Part shown: positions 35,859 to 45,405 of the stretch, in pieces
Layout: the number at the start of each line of letters is the position of its first letter
Position numbering within the stretch: position 1 is the first letter of the stretch
From: CBDHDN01 sp965261585
GTDB taxonomy: Bacteria > Pseudomonadota > Alphaproteobacteria > UBA6615
Assembly (NCBI GenBank): GCA_965261585.1
Contig: CBDHDN010000023.1
Coordinates: 1 to 57,724 of the forward strand
Direction of reading: 5' to 3'
Length of the DNA stretch: 57,724 nt
The notes under the pieces: generated by a model
Databases searched by the model: none
Told to the model about the DNA's origin: nothing
Seen by the model: only the letters and a program-made list of their open reading frames with translations
Position numbers and translations under genes: made by a program

Positions 35859-37847
35859 ATGTCGGGGCGGCGGTCATGCTATATGGACGCCCTGATCGCG
35901 GCTGACCATGGGGGGGGGGCCTTGCGCCGACTGAATCGTGCCAACCTCGCCTATGCGCACGACATCTTCATGGCGGGCGTGTCGTTCGTGCTGTCGCTGT
36001 TTCTGCGCATGGGCGGTCAGGTGTTCGAGCTGCCGGCGTCGTTCCTGGTCACCGGCACGATCGTGTTTATTGCGATCGCCGCCGGCGTGTTCCGGCCGAT
36101 CGGCCTTTATCGCGGCGTCTGGCGCTATGCCTCGATGAACAACCTGGTTGAGATCACCCGCGCCGTCACCCTGGTGGTCCTGATCTTCGTGCCGGTCATG
36201 TTCCTGGCGACGCGGGCCGAGTTCGTGCCGCGGTCGCTGCCGATCATCAACTGGCTGACGCTGATGGTGCTGCTGGGCGCGCCGCGATTCGCCTATCGCC
36301 TGCTCAAGGACCGGCATCTGGACCTGCGCTTGGAGCGCGCCTCGCCGACGCGGGTGCCGGTGTTGCTGGTCGGGGCGAGCGACGAGGCGGAGATGTTCAT
36401 CCGCGCCATGCAGCGACGCCGCGATGCGGCCTACGACGTGGTCGGCGTGCTGGACGAAAAGGGCCGCCGCGTCGGCCGTCAGATCCACAACGTGCCGGTC
36501 GTCGGCGATCTGGGCGAAATCGAGGCCGTCGTGCGCCGCATGAAGGCGCGCGGCCGGGCGCCGCAGCGCCTGGTCGTGACCAAACGCAACTTCGACGGCG
36601 CCCGGTTGCGCGAGCTGCTCGACATCGCCAACCGTCTGGGCATGACGTTGTCGCGGCTGCCGCGCCTCACCGATTTCCAGAGCGGCGACGGGACGAAGAT
36701 CGAGATGCGTCCGATCGACGTCGCCGACCTGCTGGGGCGGCCGCAGCAAGTGCTCGACCACACGGCGATGCAGGACCTGATCCAGGGCCGGCGTGTCCTC
36801 ATTACCGGTGCCGGCGGGACGATCGGATCCGAGCTGGTGCGGCAGGTGTCGGCCTACCGTCCGGCCGAGCTGCACCTCGTGGACAACGCCGAGTTCAATC
36901 TCTATTCGATCGACCATGCGCTCGGCGAGCGGCACCCGGACCTGCCGCGCAGCGCCGAACTTGCGGACGTGCGCGATCGCCAGCGGGTCGAGCAGGTGTT
37001 TGCCGACAAGCGGCCGGAGCTGGTGTTCCATGCCGCGGCTCTGAAGCACGTGCCGATGGTCGAGATGCACCCGACGGAGGGCGTGCTGACCAACGTCACG
37101 GGCACGCGCAACGTGGCCGAGGTGTGCCGCCAGTTCGCCGTGCGCGCCATGGTGCTGATCTCCACCGACAAGGCGGTGAACCCGACCAGCGTCATGGGCG
37201 CGACCAAACGCGCGGCCGAGAGCTATTGCCAGGCGCTCGACCTGCAGTCGGGTACGCGGAGGGGCGACAAGCGGGGCCCAACGCGCTTTGTCACCGTGCG
37301 GTTCGGCAACGTTATCGGCTCCACCGGGTCCGTCGTGCCGTTGTTCCAGCGGCAGCTCGCGGCCGGCGGGCCGCTGACCGTGACCCATCCCGACGTGACG
37401 CGCTATTTCATGACGACACGCGAGGCGGTGGAGCTGGTGCTGCAGGCGTCGGCCGCCGGCGCCGGGCCGGACAGCCAGCCGGGCCGCATCTTCGTCCTTG
37501 AAATGGGCCAGCCGGTGCGTATCGCGGAGCTGGCGCGGCAGATGATCCGCTTGGCCGGCCGGCGCCCCGACCACGACGTCAAGATCGTCTATACCGGCCT
37601 ACGCCTCGGTGAAAAGCTCGACGAAGAGCTGTTCCACGCGCGCGAGGCGCTGACGCCGAGCGGCGTGCCGGGCATCCTGGTGGCGCAGCCACGCACGGCC
37701 GACCCGCAGGTGCTTTCGCGCGCGTTGGACAGCCTGACGGAGACTGCCCGGGCCGGCGACGCCGAACGCACGGTCGAGCAGCTGTGCCGGGTGGTGCCGG
37801 AGTATGCCGCGGCGGCCCAGGCGCCGACCCGAACGGTCGCGACATAG
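35859..37847 (+). CDS. WbpM/FlaA1-family membrane NDP-sugar 4,6-dehydratase
   Basis: 662 aa. About four N-terminal membrane segments (residues ~25-145), a CoA-binding-like Rossmann domain (VPVLLVGASDEAEM, ~167), and the C-terminal SDR dehydratase with VLITGAGGTIGSELVRQ (~310), AALKHVPMVE and STDKAVNPTSVMGATKR (~430). Family members convert UDP-GlcNAc to UDP-4-keto-6-deoxy sugars feeding QuiNAc/FucNAc for the WbpL-type transferase. ATG 35859 abuts the previous TGA. It is the last island gene before purH. Confidence 0.93.
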   Translation: MSGRRSCYMDALIAADHGGGALRRLNRANLAYAHDIFMAGVSFVLSLFLRMGGQVFELPASFLVTGTIVFIAIAAGVFRPIGLYRGVWRYASMNNLVEITRAVTLVVLIFVPVMFLATRAEFVPRSLPIINWLTLMVLLGAPRFAYRLLKDRHLDLRLERASPTRVPVLLVGASDEAEMFIRAMQRRRDAAYDVVGVLDEKGRRVGRQIHNVPVVGDLGEIEAVVRRMKARGRAPQRLVVTKRNFDGARLRELLDIANRLGMTLSRLPRLTDFQSGDGTKIEMRPIDVADLLGRPQQVLDHTAMQDLIQGRRVLITGAGGTIGSELVRQVSAYRPAELHLVDNAEFNLYSIDHALGERHPDLPRSAELADVRDRQRVEQVFADKRPELVFHAAALKHVPMVEMHPTEGVLTNVTGTRNVAEVCRQFAVRAMVLISTDKAVNPTSVMGATKRAAESYCQALDLQSGTRRGDKRGPTRFVTVRFGNVIGSTGSVVPLFQRQLAAGGPLTVTHPDVTRYFMTTREAVELVLQASAAGAGPDSQPGRIFVLEMGQPVRIAELARQMIRLAGRRPDHDVKIVYTGLRLGEKLDEELFHAREALTPSGVPGILVAQPRTADPQVLSRALDSLTETARAGDAERTVEQLCRVVPEYAAAAQAPTRTVAT

Positions 37848-37881
37848 GCGCCCGCCCCCCGGTCCGATAGCCGCGCCTTTC

Positions 37882-39477
37882 ATGACCGACCCCGACCTCG
37901 TCACGATCAAGCGCGCGCTGATCTCGGTCGCCGACAAGAGCGGACTGACGGAGCTTGGCCAGACCCTGGCGGCCGCCGGTGTCGAGATCGTGTCGACCGG
38001 CGGGTCGGCACGGCACTTGCGCGAGGCCGGCATTGCGGTGACCGACGTGGCGACGGTGACCGGCTTTCCCGAAATGATGGGCGGGCGCGTCAAGACGCTG
38101 CACCCGCTGATCCACGGCGGCCTGTTGGCACGTCGCGACAGTGCCGCCGACGCGGCTGCGTTGGCCGAGCACAACATCGCCCCGATCGACCTCGTCGTCG
38201 TGAACCTCTATCCCTTCGAGGCGACTGTCGCCGGTGGCGCGGCGCCGGCCGAGTGCATCGAGAACATCGATATCGGCGGTGTGGCGCTGATCCGCGCCGC
38301 CGCGAAGAACCATGCCGCCGTGACGGTCGCCGTCGAACCGGCCGACTACGTCACGATCCAGGCCGAGATGGCCGCCCAGGACGGCGCAACCATGCCGGCC
38401 CTGCGGCGGCGGTTGGCGGCCAAGGCGTTCGCGGCCACGGCCAGCTATGACGGGGCGATCGCGCGGTGGCTGGTCGAGCAAACCGGCGCCGCGTTCGCGA
38501 CGCGCACCGTGCTGGTCGGCGTGCTGCAGAACGAGTTGCGCTACGGCGAGAACCCACACCAGCCGGCGGCACTCTACCGCGGCGCGCTGACCACGGCCGA
38601 CGGCCAGCGGCCAGGCGTTGCCGGCGCGCGGCAGATCCAAGGCAAGGCGCTGAGCTACAACAATCTGGCCGATGCCGACGCCGCCTTCGAGCTGGTCGCC
38701 GAGTTCACGGCGCCGGCGGCCGTCATCGTCAAGCACGGCAACCCGTGCGGCGCCGCGATCGGCGCTGATCTGACAGACGCCCATGCCAAGGCCCTGGCCG
38801 GCGACCCGACGAGCGCCTTCGGCGGCGTCGTTGCGGCGAACATGCCGCTGGACCGCAGTGCCGCCGAGGCGATCATCGGCACGTTTACCGAGGTCATCAT
38901 CGCCCCCGGCGCCGACGCCGCGGCACGCAAGCTGCTGGCGACGAAGCCGAACCTGCGGCTGCTGCTGACGAGCGCGATGCCCGATGTGACGGTACCGGGC
39001 CTCGTGGTGCGGCCGTTGGCCGGTGGCTTCCTGATCCAGGGACGCGATACGCACCAGACGAGCGGTCGCGACCTGCGCATCGTCACCCAGGCGCAGCCCA
39101 CGAAGGCGCAGACGAACGACATGCTGTTCGCGATGGCCGTGTGCAAGCACGTCAAGTCGAACGCGATCGTGTTCGCGCGCGACCGCGCGAGCGTCGGCAT
39201 CGGCGCCGGCCAGATGAGCCGCATCGACGCCGTGCGGCTGGCGGCCTGGAAGGCGGAGCAGACGCGCGCCGCAGGCGGCGGACGCGGCACCGTTGGCAGC
39301 GTCGTCGCCTCCGACGCGTTCTTTCCGTTCGCCGACGGGCTGACGACGGCCGTCGAGGCCGGGGCGACCGCCGTCGTTCAACCCGGTGGCTCGGTACGCG
39401 ACGAGGAAGTCATTGCCGCGGCCGACGCGGCCGGCATCGCGATGGCATTCACCGGCGTTCGGCATTTCCGGCACTGA
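37882..39477 (+). CDS. purH: Bifunctional AICAR transformylase/IMP cyclohydrolase
   Basis: 531 aa. It performs the last two steps of IMP synthesis. The N-terminal MGS-like cyclohydrolase has ALISVADKSGL, GGRVKTLHPLIHGGLLARR (~residue 68) and NLYPFE. The C-terminal transformylase has LRYGENPHQPAALYR (~222), IVKHGNPCG (~287) and VASDAFFPFADG (~481). ATG 37882 gives MTDPDLVTIKRALISV. It normally follows the rpe/heparinase-like genes in relatives. Here the glycan island lies in between. Confidence 0.97.
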   Translation: MTDPDLVTIKRALISVADKSGLTELGQTLAAAGVEIVSTGGSARHLREAGIAVTDVATVTGFPEMMGGRVKTLHPLIHGGLLARRDSAADAAALAEHNIAPIDLVVVNLYPFEATVAGGAAPAECIENIDIGGVALIRAAAKNHAAVTVAVEPADYVTIQAEMAAQDGATMPALRRRLAAKAFAATASYDGAIARWLVEQTGAAFATRTVLVGVLQNELRYGENPHQPAALYRGALTTADGQRPGVAGARQIQGKALSYNNLADADAAFELVAEFTAPAAVIVKHGNPCGAAIGADLTDAHAKALAGDPTSAFGGVVAANMPLDRSAAEAIIGTFTEVIIAPGADAAARKLLATKPNLRLLLTSAMPDVTVPGLVVRPLAGGFLIQGRDTHQTSGRDLRIVTQAQPTKAQTNDMLFAMAVCKHVKSNAIVFARDRASVGIGAGQMSRIDAVRLAAWKAEQTRAAGGGRGTVGSVVASDAFFPFADGLTTAVEAGATAVVQPGGSVRDEEVIAAADAAGIAMAFTGVRHFRH

Positions 39478-39489
39478 GGAGGCACTGCC

Positions 39490-39570
39490 ATGATCGCGAC
39501 GAACAAGGGCTCGATGCTGATGGTCGTGGCCGGCGGCACGGCGGTCAAGCTGGGCGCCGCCGCGGCGTGA
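39490..39570 (+). CDS. Possible 26-residue hydrophobic peptide downstream of purH
   Basis: ATG 39490 follows ggaggcactgcc, a strong ribosome site 12 bases after the purH stop, and encodes MIATNKGSMLMVVAGG then TAVKLGAAAA before TGA 39568-39570. It could be a small membrane peptide, a translational linker to the next gene, or a remnant. No homology is recognised. It reads +1 relative to purH and is too short to judge by composition. Confidence 0.3.
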   Translation: MIATNKGSMLMVVAGGTAVKLGAAAA

Positions 39571-39589
39571 GCCCGGCAGGGTCGTGGGC

Positions 39590-40351
39590 ATGAACAAGCT
39601 CGAGGTGATCGAGGCCGGCAGGACGCTGCAGCTGTTCTTCCCCGACACTATCGACCATCAGTACCGGTACGTGGCCGAGAACCGGAAGCTCTACGAGTTC
39701 CACTACCTGCATTATCTGCGGCATGTCGGGCGGGCCGGGCGCTTCCGGACGGCCTACGACATCGGCACTTGCTTCGCCAACCACTCGCTGTTCTTCGGCG
39801 CGGCCATGGGCTGCCGGGTGTACTGCTTCGAGCCGAACGCGGCGCTGCACGAGGCCATCAGGACGACGCTCGACACGAACGGCGTCCGCTACGAGCTGTT
39901 CGGCGTCGCGCTGGCCGACGTCCGGTCGACGGGAAGCCTCGAAATCTGCAGCACGAACATCGGCTCGTCACGGGTGACCCGGGCTATCGACGGCGCGGAC
40001 ACGTTCGAGATCCATACGCTCGACGCGTTGGTCCAAGAGACCGGGCTGGAGCGGCCCGATTTCCTGAAAATCGACACCGAGGCCCACGAACTCCGGGTCC
40101 TGACGGGCGCGCGTGCACTGCTGCGCGAACATCGGCCCGACGTCTTCGTCGAAATCGAGCGGCCGAACGCTACAGCCGTCTTCGACCTGATGACCGAGCT
40201 GGGCTACGGGTTCGTCGTGCGGATCGGCAAGAATTATCACTTCTCGGCGCGACACGGCGCCGCGCGCCGGCTGCCGCTGCGGCTGCGGGCGATCGGCCAC
40301 AAGGCCGAGAAGGAGCTGTTCAAGGCCGGGCGCGCCTGGTTCCGCGCCTGA
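39590..40351 (+). CDS. FkbM-family methyltransferase
   Basis: 253 aa from ATG 39590 (GTG 39584 also possible). SAM-binding motif YDIGTCFANHSLFFG (~residue 55) with VYCFEPNAALHEAI (~78), and the FkbM-typical DFLKIDTEAHELRVLTGA near 160. FkbM enzymes O-methylate sugars or polyketides. Near a glycan island a sugar methylation role is plausible but unproven. It converges on the glutamate dehydrogenase gene with no gap. Confidence 0.88.
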   Translation: MNKLEVIEAGRTLQLFFPDTIDHQYRYVAENRKLYEFHYLHYLRHVGRAGRFRTAYDIGTCFANHSLFFGAAMGCRVYCFEPNAALHEAIRTTLDTNGVRYELFGVALADVRSTGSLEICSTNIGSSRVTRAIDGADTFEIHTLDALVQETGLERPDFLKIDTEAHELRVLTGARALLREHRPDVFVEIERPNATAVFDLMTELGYGFVVRIGKNYHFSARHGAARRLPLRLRAIGHKAEKELFKAGRAWFRA

Positions 40352-43300
40352 TCAGCCGGCGACGAGCGTGCGCAGCTGGCTGCTGCCCACGGTGAGCATG
40401 GCCAGGTCGGCCTCGGGGGCGGCGCGGATCTCTTCGATCAGTGCGACGGTGCGGTCGACGGCGGCGCGGCGGCCTTGAAGCCAGGTATCGACGATGCCGT
40501 TGGCGGCGCGGCCGCCGAGCTTGCCGGAGCCGGCGGCCGCGACCACCCGGGTCGTCAACACCGACTGATGCGAGAAGCTGTCGTCGATCAGGGACGAGAC
40601 GGCGAGGCGCTGCCACTCGGTCTCCACCTTCACCCGCCTGGCGGCGTGGCGCAGCCAATCGATGCCGAGGCGCGCGCCAAGCGCGAAGTAGATGTGCCCG
40701 GCGTCGGCCACCGACACCGCGTCGCCGTTGGCGATCGCGACGACGTCGCAGGCCGCGAACAGGACATCGAGCTGAGCAACGCGCTGGGCGAGCTCGTCGG
40801 GCACGCCGCGGGCGATCAGACGGGCCGCGTGCTCATCCATCGCCGAGCGGTCGTCGGGAGCGACGATCTCGGGCAAGCAAGTGACCAGGTCCTGGACGCC
40901 CTGTCCGTAGGTCTCGATCGCCACGCTGATCGCCAGCGGGCTCGGCCCGTTGCGCAGGAACCACGCCGTGCACCGGTTGACGAGCCGCTCCAACTCGAAA
41001 TTCATCGCCGCCTGGACGTCGGCCGCAACCTTGTTGTCGAGCGCCTCGATGGCGCGCCACAGGGGGCGCAGGCCGAAGGCGTCGCGGGCGACGACGTAGG
41101 CGCGGGCGACATCGGGCCCGTCCATGCCGGTCTGCGTGCGCATCTCGTCGATGAACGTGGCGCCAACCCGGTTGACGATGCTGTTCGTCAGGTAGGTGGC
41201 AATGATCTCGCGACGCAGGCGGTGGCGGCCGACCGGCGGTGCATATTTGTCACGCAGCGGCCGCGGAAAATAGCCGGCGAGGTCGCTTACGAGGTAGGGG
41301 TCGTCGGGCACGTCCGTCGGCAACAGGCCATCATAGAGCGCCAGCTTGGCATAGGAAAACAGGACGGCGTATTCCGGCGCCGTTAGGCCACGGCCGGCAG
41401 CCTGCCGCTCGGCCATGTCCTCGTCGTCGGGCAGGAACTCGATGGACCGATTGAGCCGGTCCGATTTTTCCAGCGCACGCATGGCGCGCCAATCCTGCTC
41501 GAGCCGGTCGGGCGCCCGCAGGCAGGCGTTGTTGATGGCCTGGGACTGCAGGTAGTTGTCGTTGAGCACGAGCGCCGCGACCTCATCGGTCATGGCCTCC
41601 AGCAGCTCGTTGCGCTGCTTGTTCGTCATGTCGCCGTTGGCGACGACATCGTCGAGCACGATCTTGATGTTGACCTCGTGATCGGAGCAGTCGACGCCAG
41701 CGGAGTTGTCGATGAAGTCCGTGTTCATGCGACCGCCGGCCTGCGCGAACCGGACGCGGCCGCGTTGCGTGACGCCCAGATTGGCGCCCTCGCCGATGAC
41801 CTTGCAGCGCAGCGCTTCGGCGTCGATGCGGATCGCGTCGTTGGCGCGGTCGCCCGCTTCGGCGTGGCTCTCGTCGGCCGCCTTGATGTACGTGCCGATG
41901 CCGCCGAACCACAATAGATCGACCTCGGCCCGCAACAGCGCGGCGAGCAGCTCGTTCGGCGTGACGGCATCCGCCTCGAGACCGAACAGCGCCCGCATCT
42001 CAGGCGTCACCTTGATCGACTTCGCGCGCCGGTCGAATACGCCGCCGCCCTTGGCGATCAGCTTGGTCTCGTAATCGTCCCAGCCGGACCGCGGCAGCGC
42101 GAACAGGCGCTGGCGCTCGGCAAGGCTTTTCTGTGGATCGGGGTCGGGATCGACGAAAATATGCAGGTGGTTGAAGGCGGCGACGAGCTTGATGTGCTCG
42201 CTCAACAACATGCCGTTGCCGAACACATCGCCGGACATGTCGCCGACGCCGACGACGGTGAAGTCCTGGCTCTGGGTGTCGAAGTCCATCTCGCGGAAAT
42301 GACGCTTCACCGACTCCCAGGCGCCACGGGCGGTGATACCCATCTTCTTGTGGTCGTAGCCGGCGGAACCGCCGGACGCGAAGGCGTCGCCAAGCCAGAA
42401 GCCGTATTCCTGGCTGATGGAGTTGGCGATATCGGAGAACGTCGCGGTGCCTTTGTCGGCGGCAACGACAAGATAGGGATCATCGCCGTCGTGACGGACA
42501 ACGTGCTTGGGGGGAACAACGTCGCCACCTTGCAAGTTGTCGGTCATGTCGAGCATGCCGCGCATCAGCGTGCTGTAGCAGCCCACCACCTCGTCCATCA
42601 GCGCTTGGCGGTCGACGCCGCCGACGCCGGGCTGCGGTAGCCGCTTGCAGACAAAGCCGCCTTTCGAGCCGACCGGCACGATGACCGCGTTCTTGACCAT
42701 CTGGGCCTTGACCAGGCCGAGCACCTCGGTGCGGAAATCCTCGCGCCGGTCCGACCAGCGGATGCCGCCGCGCGCAACCTTGCCACCGCGCAGGTGACAG
42801 CCCTCCATGCGCGGGCCGTAGACGAAGATCTCGACCAGTGGCCACGGCTCCGGCAGCTCGTCGATGGCGCGGCTGTCGAGCTTGAGGGCCAGGTAGGATT
42901 TGGGGCCGCCGTCGGCCGAGCTCTGATAAAAATTCGTGCGCAGGGTGGCCCGCACGACGTTGACGAAGTGCCGCAGGATGCGATCCTCGTCCAGATTGGC
43001 GACATCTTCGAGCGCGGTCTCGATGACCGTGACCAGGGCGTCCGCCCTGTTGTCGGCCGCCTTGCGGCGCGTCGGATCGAAACGCGCGGCGAACAGGTCG
43101 ATGATATGGCGCGCGATGTGGGGATTGGCCTCGAGCGTCTGCTCCATGTAGCTCTGCGAGAACGGGATCTGCGACTGGCGCAGAAACTTGCAATAGGCGC
43201 GCAGGATCACGACCCCACGCCAATCCAGCCCGGCGCGCAGGACCAGCTTGTTAAAGCCGTCGTCCTCGACCTCACCGCGGAAGATGCGGGCCAGCGTGGC

Positions 43301-45232
43301 GTGGAACTTGTCCTTGACCGCGCCCAGGTCCACGGTCTCGCCGGAGCGGTTGACCATCTCGAAATCGTGCACCCAGGTGATGCCGGCCTCGGCCGCAACC
43401 TCGTACTGATTCTCGCCGATGACCTTGAGGCCCATGTTCTCGAGAATCGGCAGGACGTCGGAGAGCGGCAGCGGCTCGCGCGCCTGGTAGAGCTTCAGCC
43501 GCACTTCCTCGTCCGCCGCTTCGATCGGCCGGAAGAGGTTCATGCCGAGCTCGTCAGTCTCGAGCACGCCCTCGATCGTGTCGATGTCGAGCACCGCGGC
43601 CTCGGGCACGTAGCGGTCGCGGAACCCCGGGTTGAACGCGTTGCCGTAGCGCGCGAACAGGCGCAGGCCCGTTTCCTCGCCCTTCGAGTCGACAAGCACG
43701 TCGCGCAGCTTGTCGCCCCACGACCGGGTCGCCTCGACGAGGCTTTTTTCGATGTCTTCGATCCGGTATTTGGGCAGCTGGCCGGGCTGGGTCTTGACCA
43801 GGTACAGAATCTGGGCGAGTACCGAATCCGTCGCGAGCTGCGGCGTGAACGCGACGACCGTCCCGTTGAAGGCACCTTCGAGAATGCCGGCCATGCGCCG
43901 GCGCACGTCGGTGTTGTAGCGCTCGCGCGGCACGTAGACCAAGGCCGAGACGCTGCGCTCGAACGAATCCGGTCGGACGAACAGGGCGACCCGCTGACGC
44001 TCCTGCAGGTGCAGGATGCCGATGGCGTTATCGAACAGCCCCTCCTGGTCGATCTGCAGCAGCTCGTCGCGCGGGTAGGTCTCCAAAATGTGCGCGAGTG
44101 CCTTGTGGTCGTGACTGGCCGGCGCAAAGTTGGCGCGCTGCATGGCGTTCTGCAGCTTCTGGCGCAGCAGGGGGATCTCCATCGGGCTGCGGCTGTAGGC
44201 GGCCGAAGTGAACAGGCCGACGATCAGCTGCTCGCCGACGACGCCACCGTCGGCGCCGAACTTCTTGACGCCGATGACATCGAGCAGGACGCGGCGATGT
44301 ACGGTCGAGCGGTCGCTGCCCTTGTTGATATGCAAATGCATCGCCTGGCGTACGAACGTCTGCAGCGCCGGTGGCAGCGGCTCACCGTCGTGCCAGGTCT
44401 CGAACACCTGGCGCTCGGCCTGGCGCAGGATGCCGAGGCCGCCGGGCACCAGCTTCAGCCGCTGGTTGTCGCCGCTGCCGGCGTAGTCGTACTCGCGATA
44501 ACCCAGGAACGTGAAGTGGTCGTCGAGGACCCATTTGACGAAGGCGCAGGCCTCGGCCACCTGGGCCTCGGGAAAGCGTTCCAACCCCTCGGATAGGCCG
44601 ACCACCAGATCCTCGACCCGCGTGCGCATCGCCGGCCAGTCCTCGACCGCGGCGCGAACGTCGCCGATTACGGCGATGAGGCTGTCCCTGATTTCATTCA
44701 GCAGATCGGTCGAGGTCTGCTCGTCAACCTCGAAATGCATGAAGGATTCGGTGACCGTGTCGTCGCTGTCGGGCTCGCCGCCGGCGCCGTTGAGACGGCC
44801 CGGGTGGATCGCCGAGAGCTCGCCCGCGGCGTCGCGCGCGGCCGCGAAGGTTGGGTGGATCACCAGATGCACGGTCAGGCCGCGGCGATTGAGTTCTGCC
44901 GTTACGGAATCGACGAGGAACGGCATGTCCTCGGTGACGATTTCGATCACGGTGTGGCGCGACTTCCAGCCGTGCTCCTCGAGCCGCGGGTTGACCAGCC
45001 GGACCTTGGGCCGACCGGCTGGGCGCGTGCGGCCGAAATGGAGGAACGACAGGGCGGCGCCGTAGAGCGACTCCGAACTCAGCGTGGCGATGTCGAGTGG
45101 TGGTACGTTGGCGTAGAAGTGGCGAGCGAACAGCTCGGCCGTCGCCGCCGCGTCGTCGTGCAACTTGGCATGGATTATCTTGGCGACGTTGTCGACAAGC
45201 TCGCTTTTCAGATGGTCAGCGCGCGGCGCCAT
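40352..45232 (-). CDS. gdhB: NAD-specific glutamate dehydrogenase, large (180-kDa) type
   Basis: 1626 aa, the usual length of the L_180 class (COG2902). It oxidatively deaminates glutamate to 2-oxoglutarate with NAD+. ACT-like N-terminal regions are followed by the catalytic core with ARGGIRWSDRREDFRTEVLG (~residue 825) and VIVPVGSKGGFV (~855, catalytic Lys region), then the C-terminal nucleotide-binding domain with AADKGTATFSDIAN (~935) and VGVGDMSGDVFGNGML. The frame is intact over 4.9 kb with no frameshift. The start MAPRADHLKSELVDN is chosen as the only ATG near the conserved N-terminus. Confidence 0.96.
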   Translation of the reverse strand: MAPRADHLKSELVDNVAKIIHAKLHDDAAATAELFARHFYANVPPLDIATLSSESLYGAALSFLHFGRTRPAGRPKVRLVNPRLEEHGWKSRHTVIEIVTEDMPFLVDSVTAELNRRGLTVHLVIHPTFAAARDAAGELSAIHPGRLNGAGGEPDSDDTVTESFMHFEVDEQTSTDLLNEIRDSLIAVIGDVRAAVEDWPAMRTRVEDLVVGLSEGLERFPEAQVAEACAFVKWVLDDHFTFLGYREYDYAGSGDNQRLKLVPGGLGILRQAERQVFETWHDGEPLPPALQTFVRQAMHLHINKGSDRSTVHRRVLLDVIGVKKFGADGGVVGEQLIVGLFTSAAYSRSPMEIPLLRQKLQNAMQRANFAPASHDHKALAHILETYPRDELLQIDQEGLFDNAIGILHLQERQRVALFVRPDSFERSVSALVYVPRERYNTDVRRRMAGILEGAFNGTVVAFTPQLATDSVLAQILYLVKTQPGQLPKYRIEDIEKSLVEATRSWGDKLRDVLVDSKGEETGLRLFARYGNAFNPGFRDRYVPEAAVLDIDTIEGVLETDELGMNLFRPIEAADEEVRLKLYQAREPLPLSDVLPILENMGLKVIGENQYEVAAEAGITWVHDFEMVNRSGETVDLGAVKDKFHATLARIFRGEVEDDGFNKLVLRAGLDWRGVVILRAYCKFLRQSQIPFSQSYMEQTLEANPHIARHIIDLFAARFDPTRRKAADNRADALVTVIETALEDVANLDEDRILRHFVNVVRATLRTNFYQSSADGGPKSYLALKLDSRAIDELPEPWPLVEIFVYGPRMEGCHLRGGKVARGGIRWSDRREDFRTEVLGLVKAQMVKNAVIVPVGSKGGFVCKRLPQPGVGGVDRQALMDEVVGCYSTLMRGMLDMTDNLQGGDVVPPKHVVRHDGDDPYLVVAADKGTATFSDIANSISQEYGFWLGDAFASGGSAGYDHKKMGITARGAWESVKRHFREMDFDTQSQDFTVVGVGDMSGDVFGNGMLLSEHIKLVAAFNHLHIFVDPDPDPQKSLAERQRLFALPRSGWDDYETKLIAKGGGVFDRRAKSIKVTPEMRALFGLEADAVTPNELLAALLRAEVDLLWFGGIGTYIKAADESHAEAGDRANDAIRIDAEALRCKVIGEGANLGVTQRGRVRFAQAGGRMNTDFIDNSAGVDCSDHEVNIKIVLDDVVANGDMTNKQRNELLEAMTDEVAALVLNDNYLQSQAINNACLRAPDRLEQDWRAMRALEKSDRLNRSIEFLPDDEDMAERQAAGRGLTAPEYAVLFSYAKLALYDGLLPTDVPDDPYLVSDLAGYFPRPLRDKYAPPVGRHRLRREIIATYLTNSIVNRVGATFIDEMRTQTGMDGPDVARAYVVARDAFGLRPLWRAIEALDNKVAADVQAAMNFELERLVNRCTAWFLRNGPSPLAISVAIETYGQGVQDLVTCLPEIVAPDDRSAMDEHAARLIARGVPDELAQRVAQLDVLFAACDVVAIANGDAVSVADAGHIYFALGARLGIDWLRHAARRVKVETEWQRLAVSSLIDDSFSHQSVLTTRVVAAAGSGKLGGRAANGIVDTWLQGRRAAVDRTVALIEEIRAAPEADLAMLTVGSSQLRTLVAG

Positions 45233-45405
45233 GCACCCCTCCCGCGCAACGCCGGAACCGATGCCCCCCGGCGCATACTAGTTGGACCCTGCCCGTAAGA
45301 AAACGCGCTTGAGTCTTCACGCATCGTTAACCACAGCCGCGCCGGCGGGCCGGCGATATGGTATGTGCGGTCGCGGTACTCGAAGGGTGACACTTGCGGC
45401 CGCCG

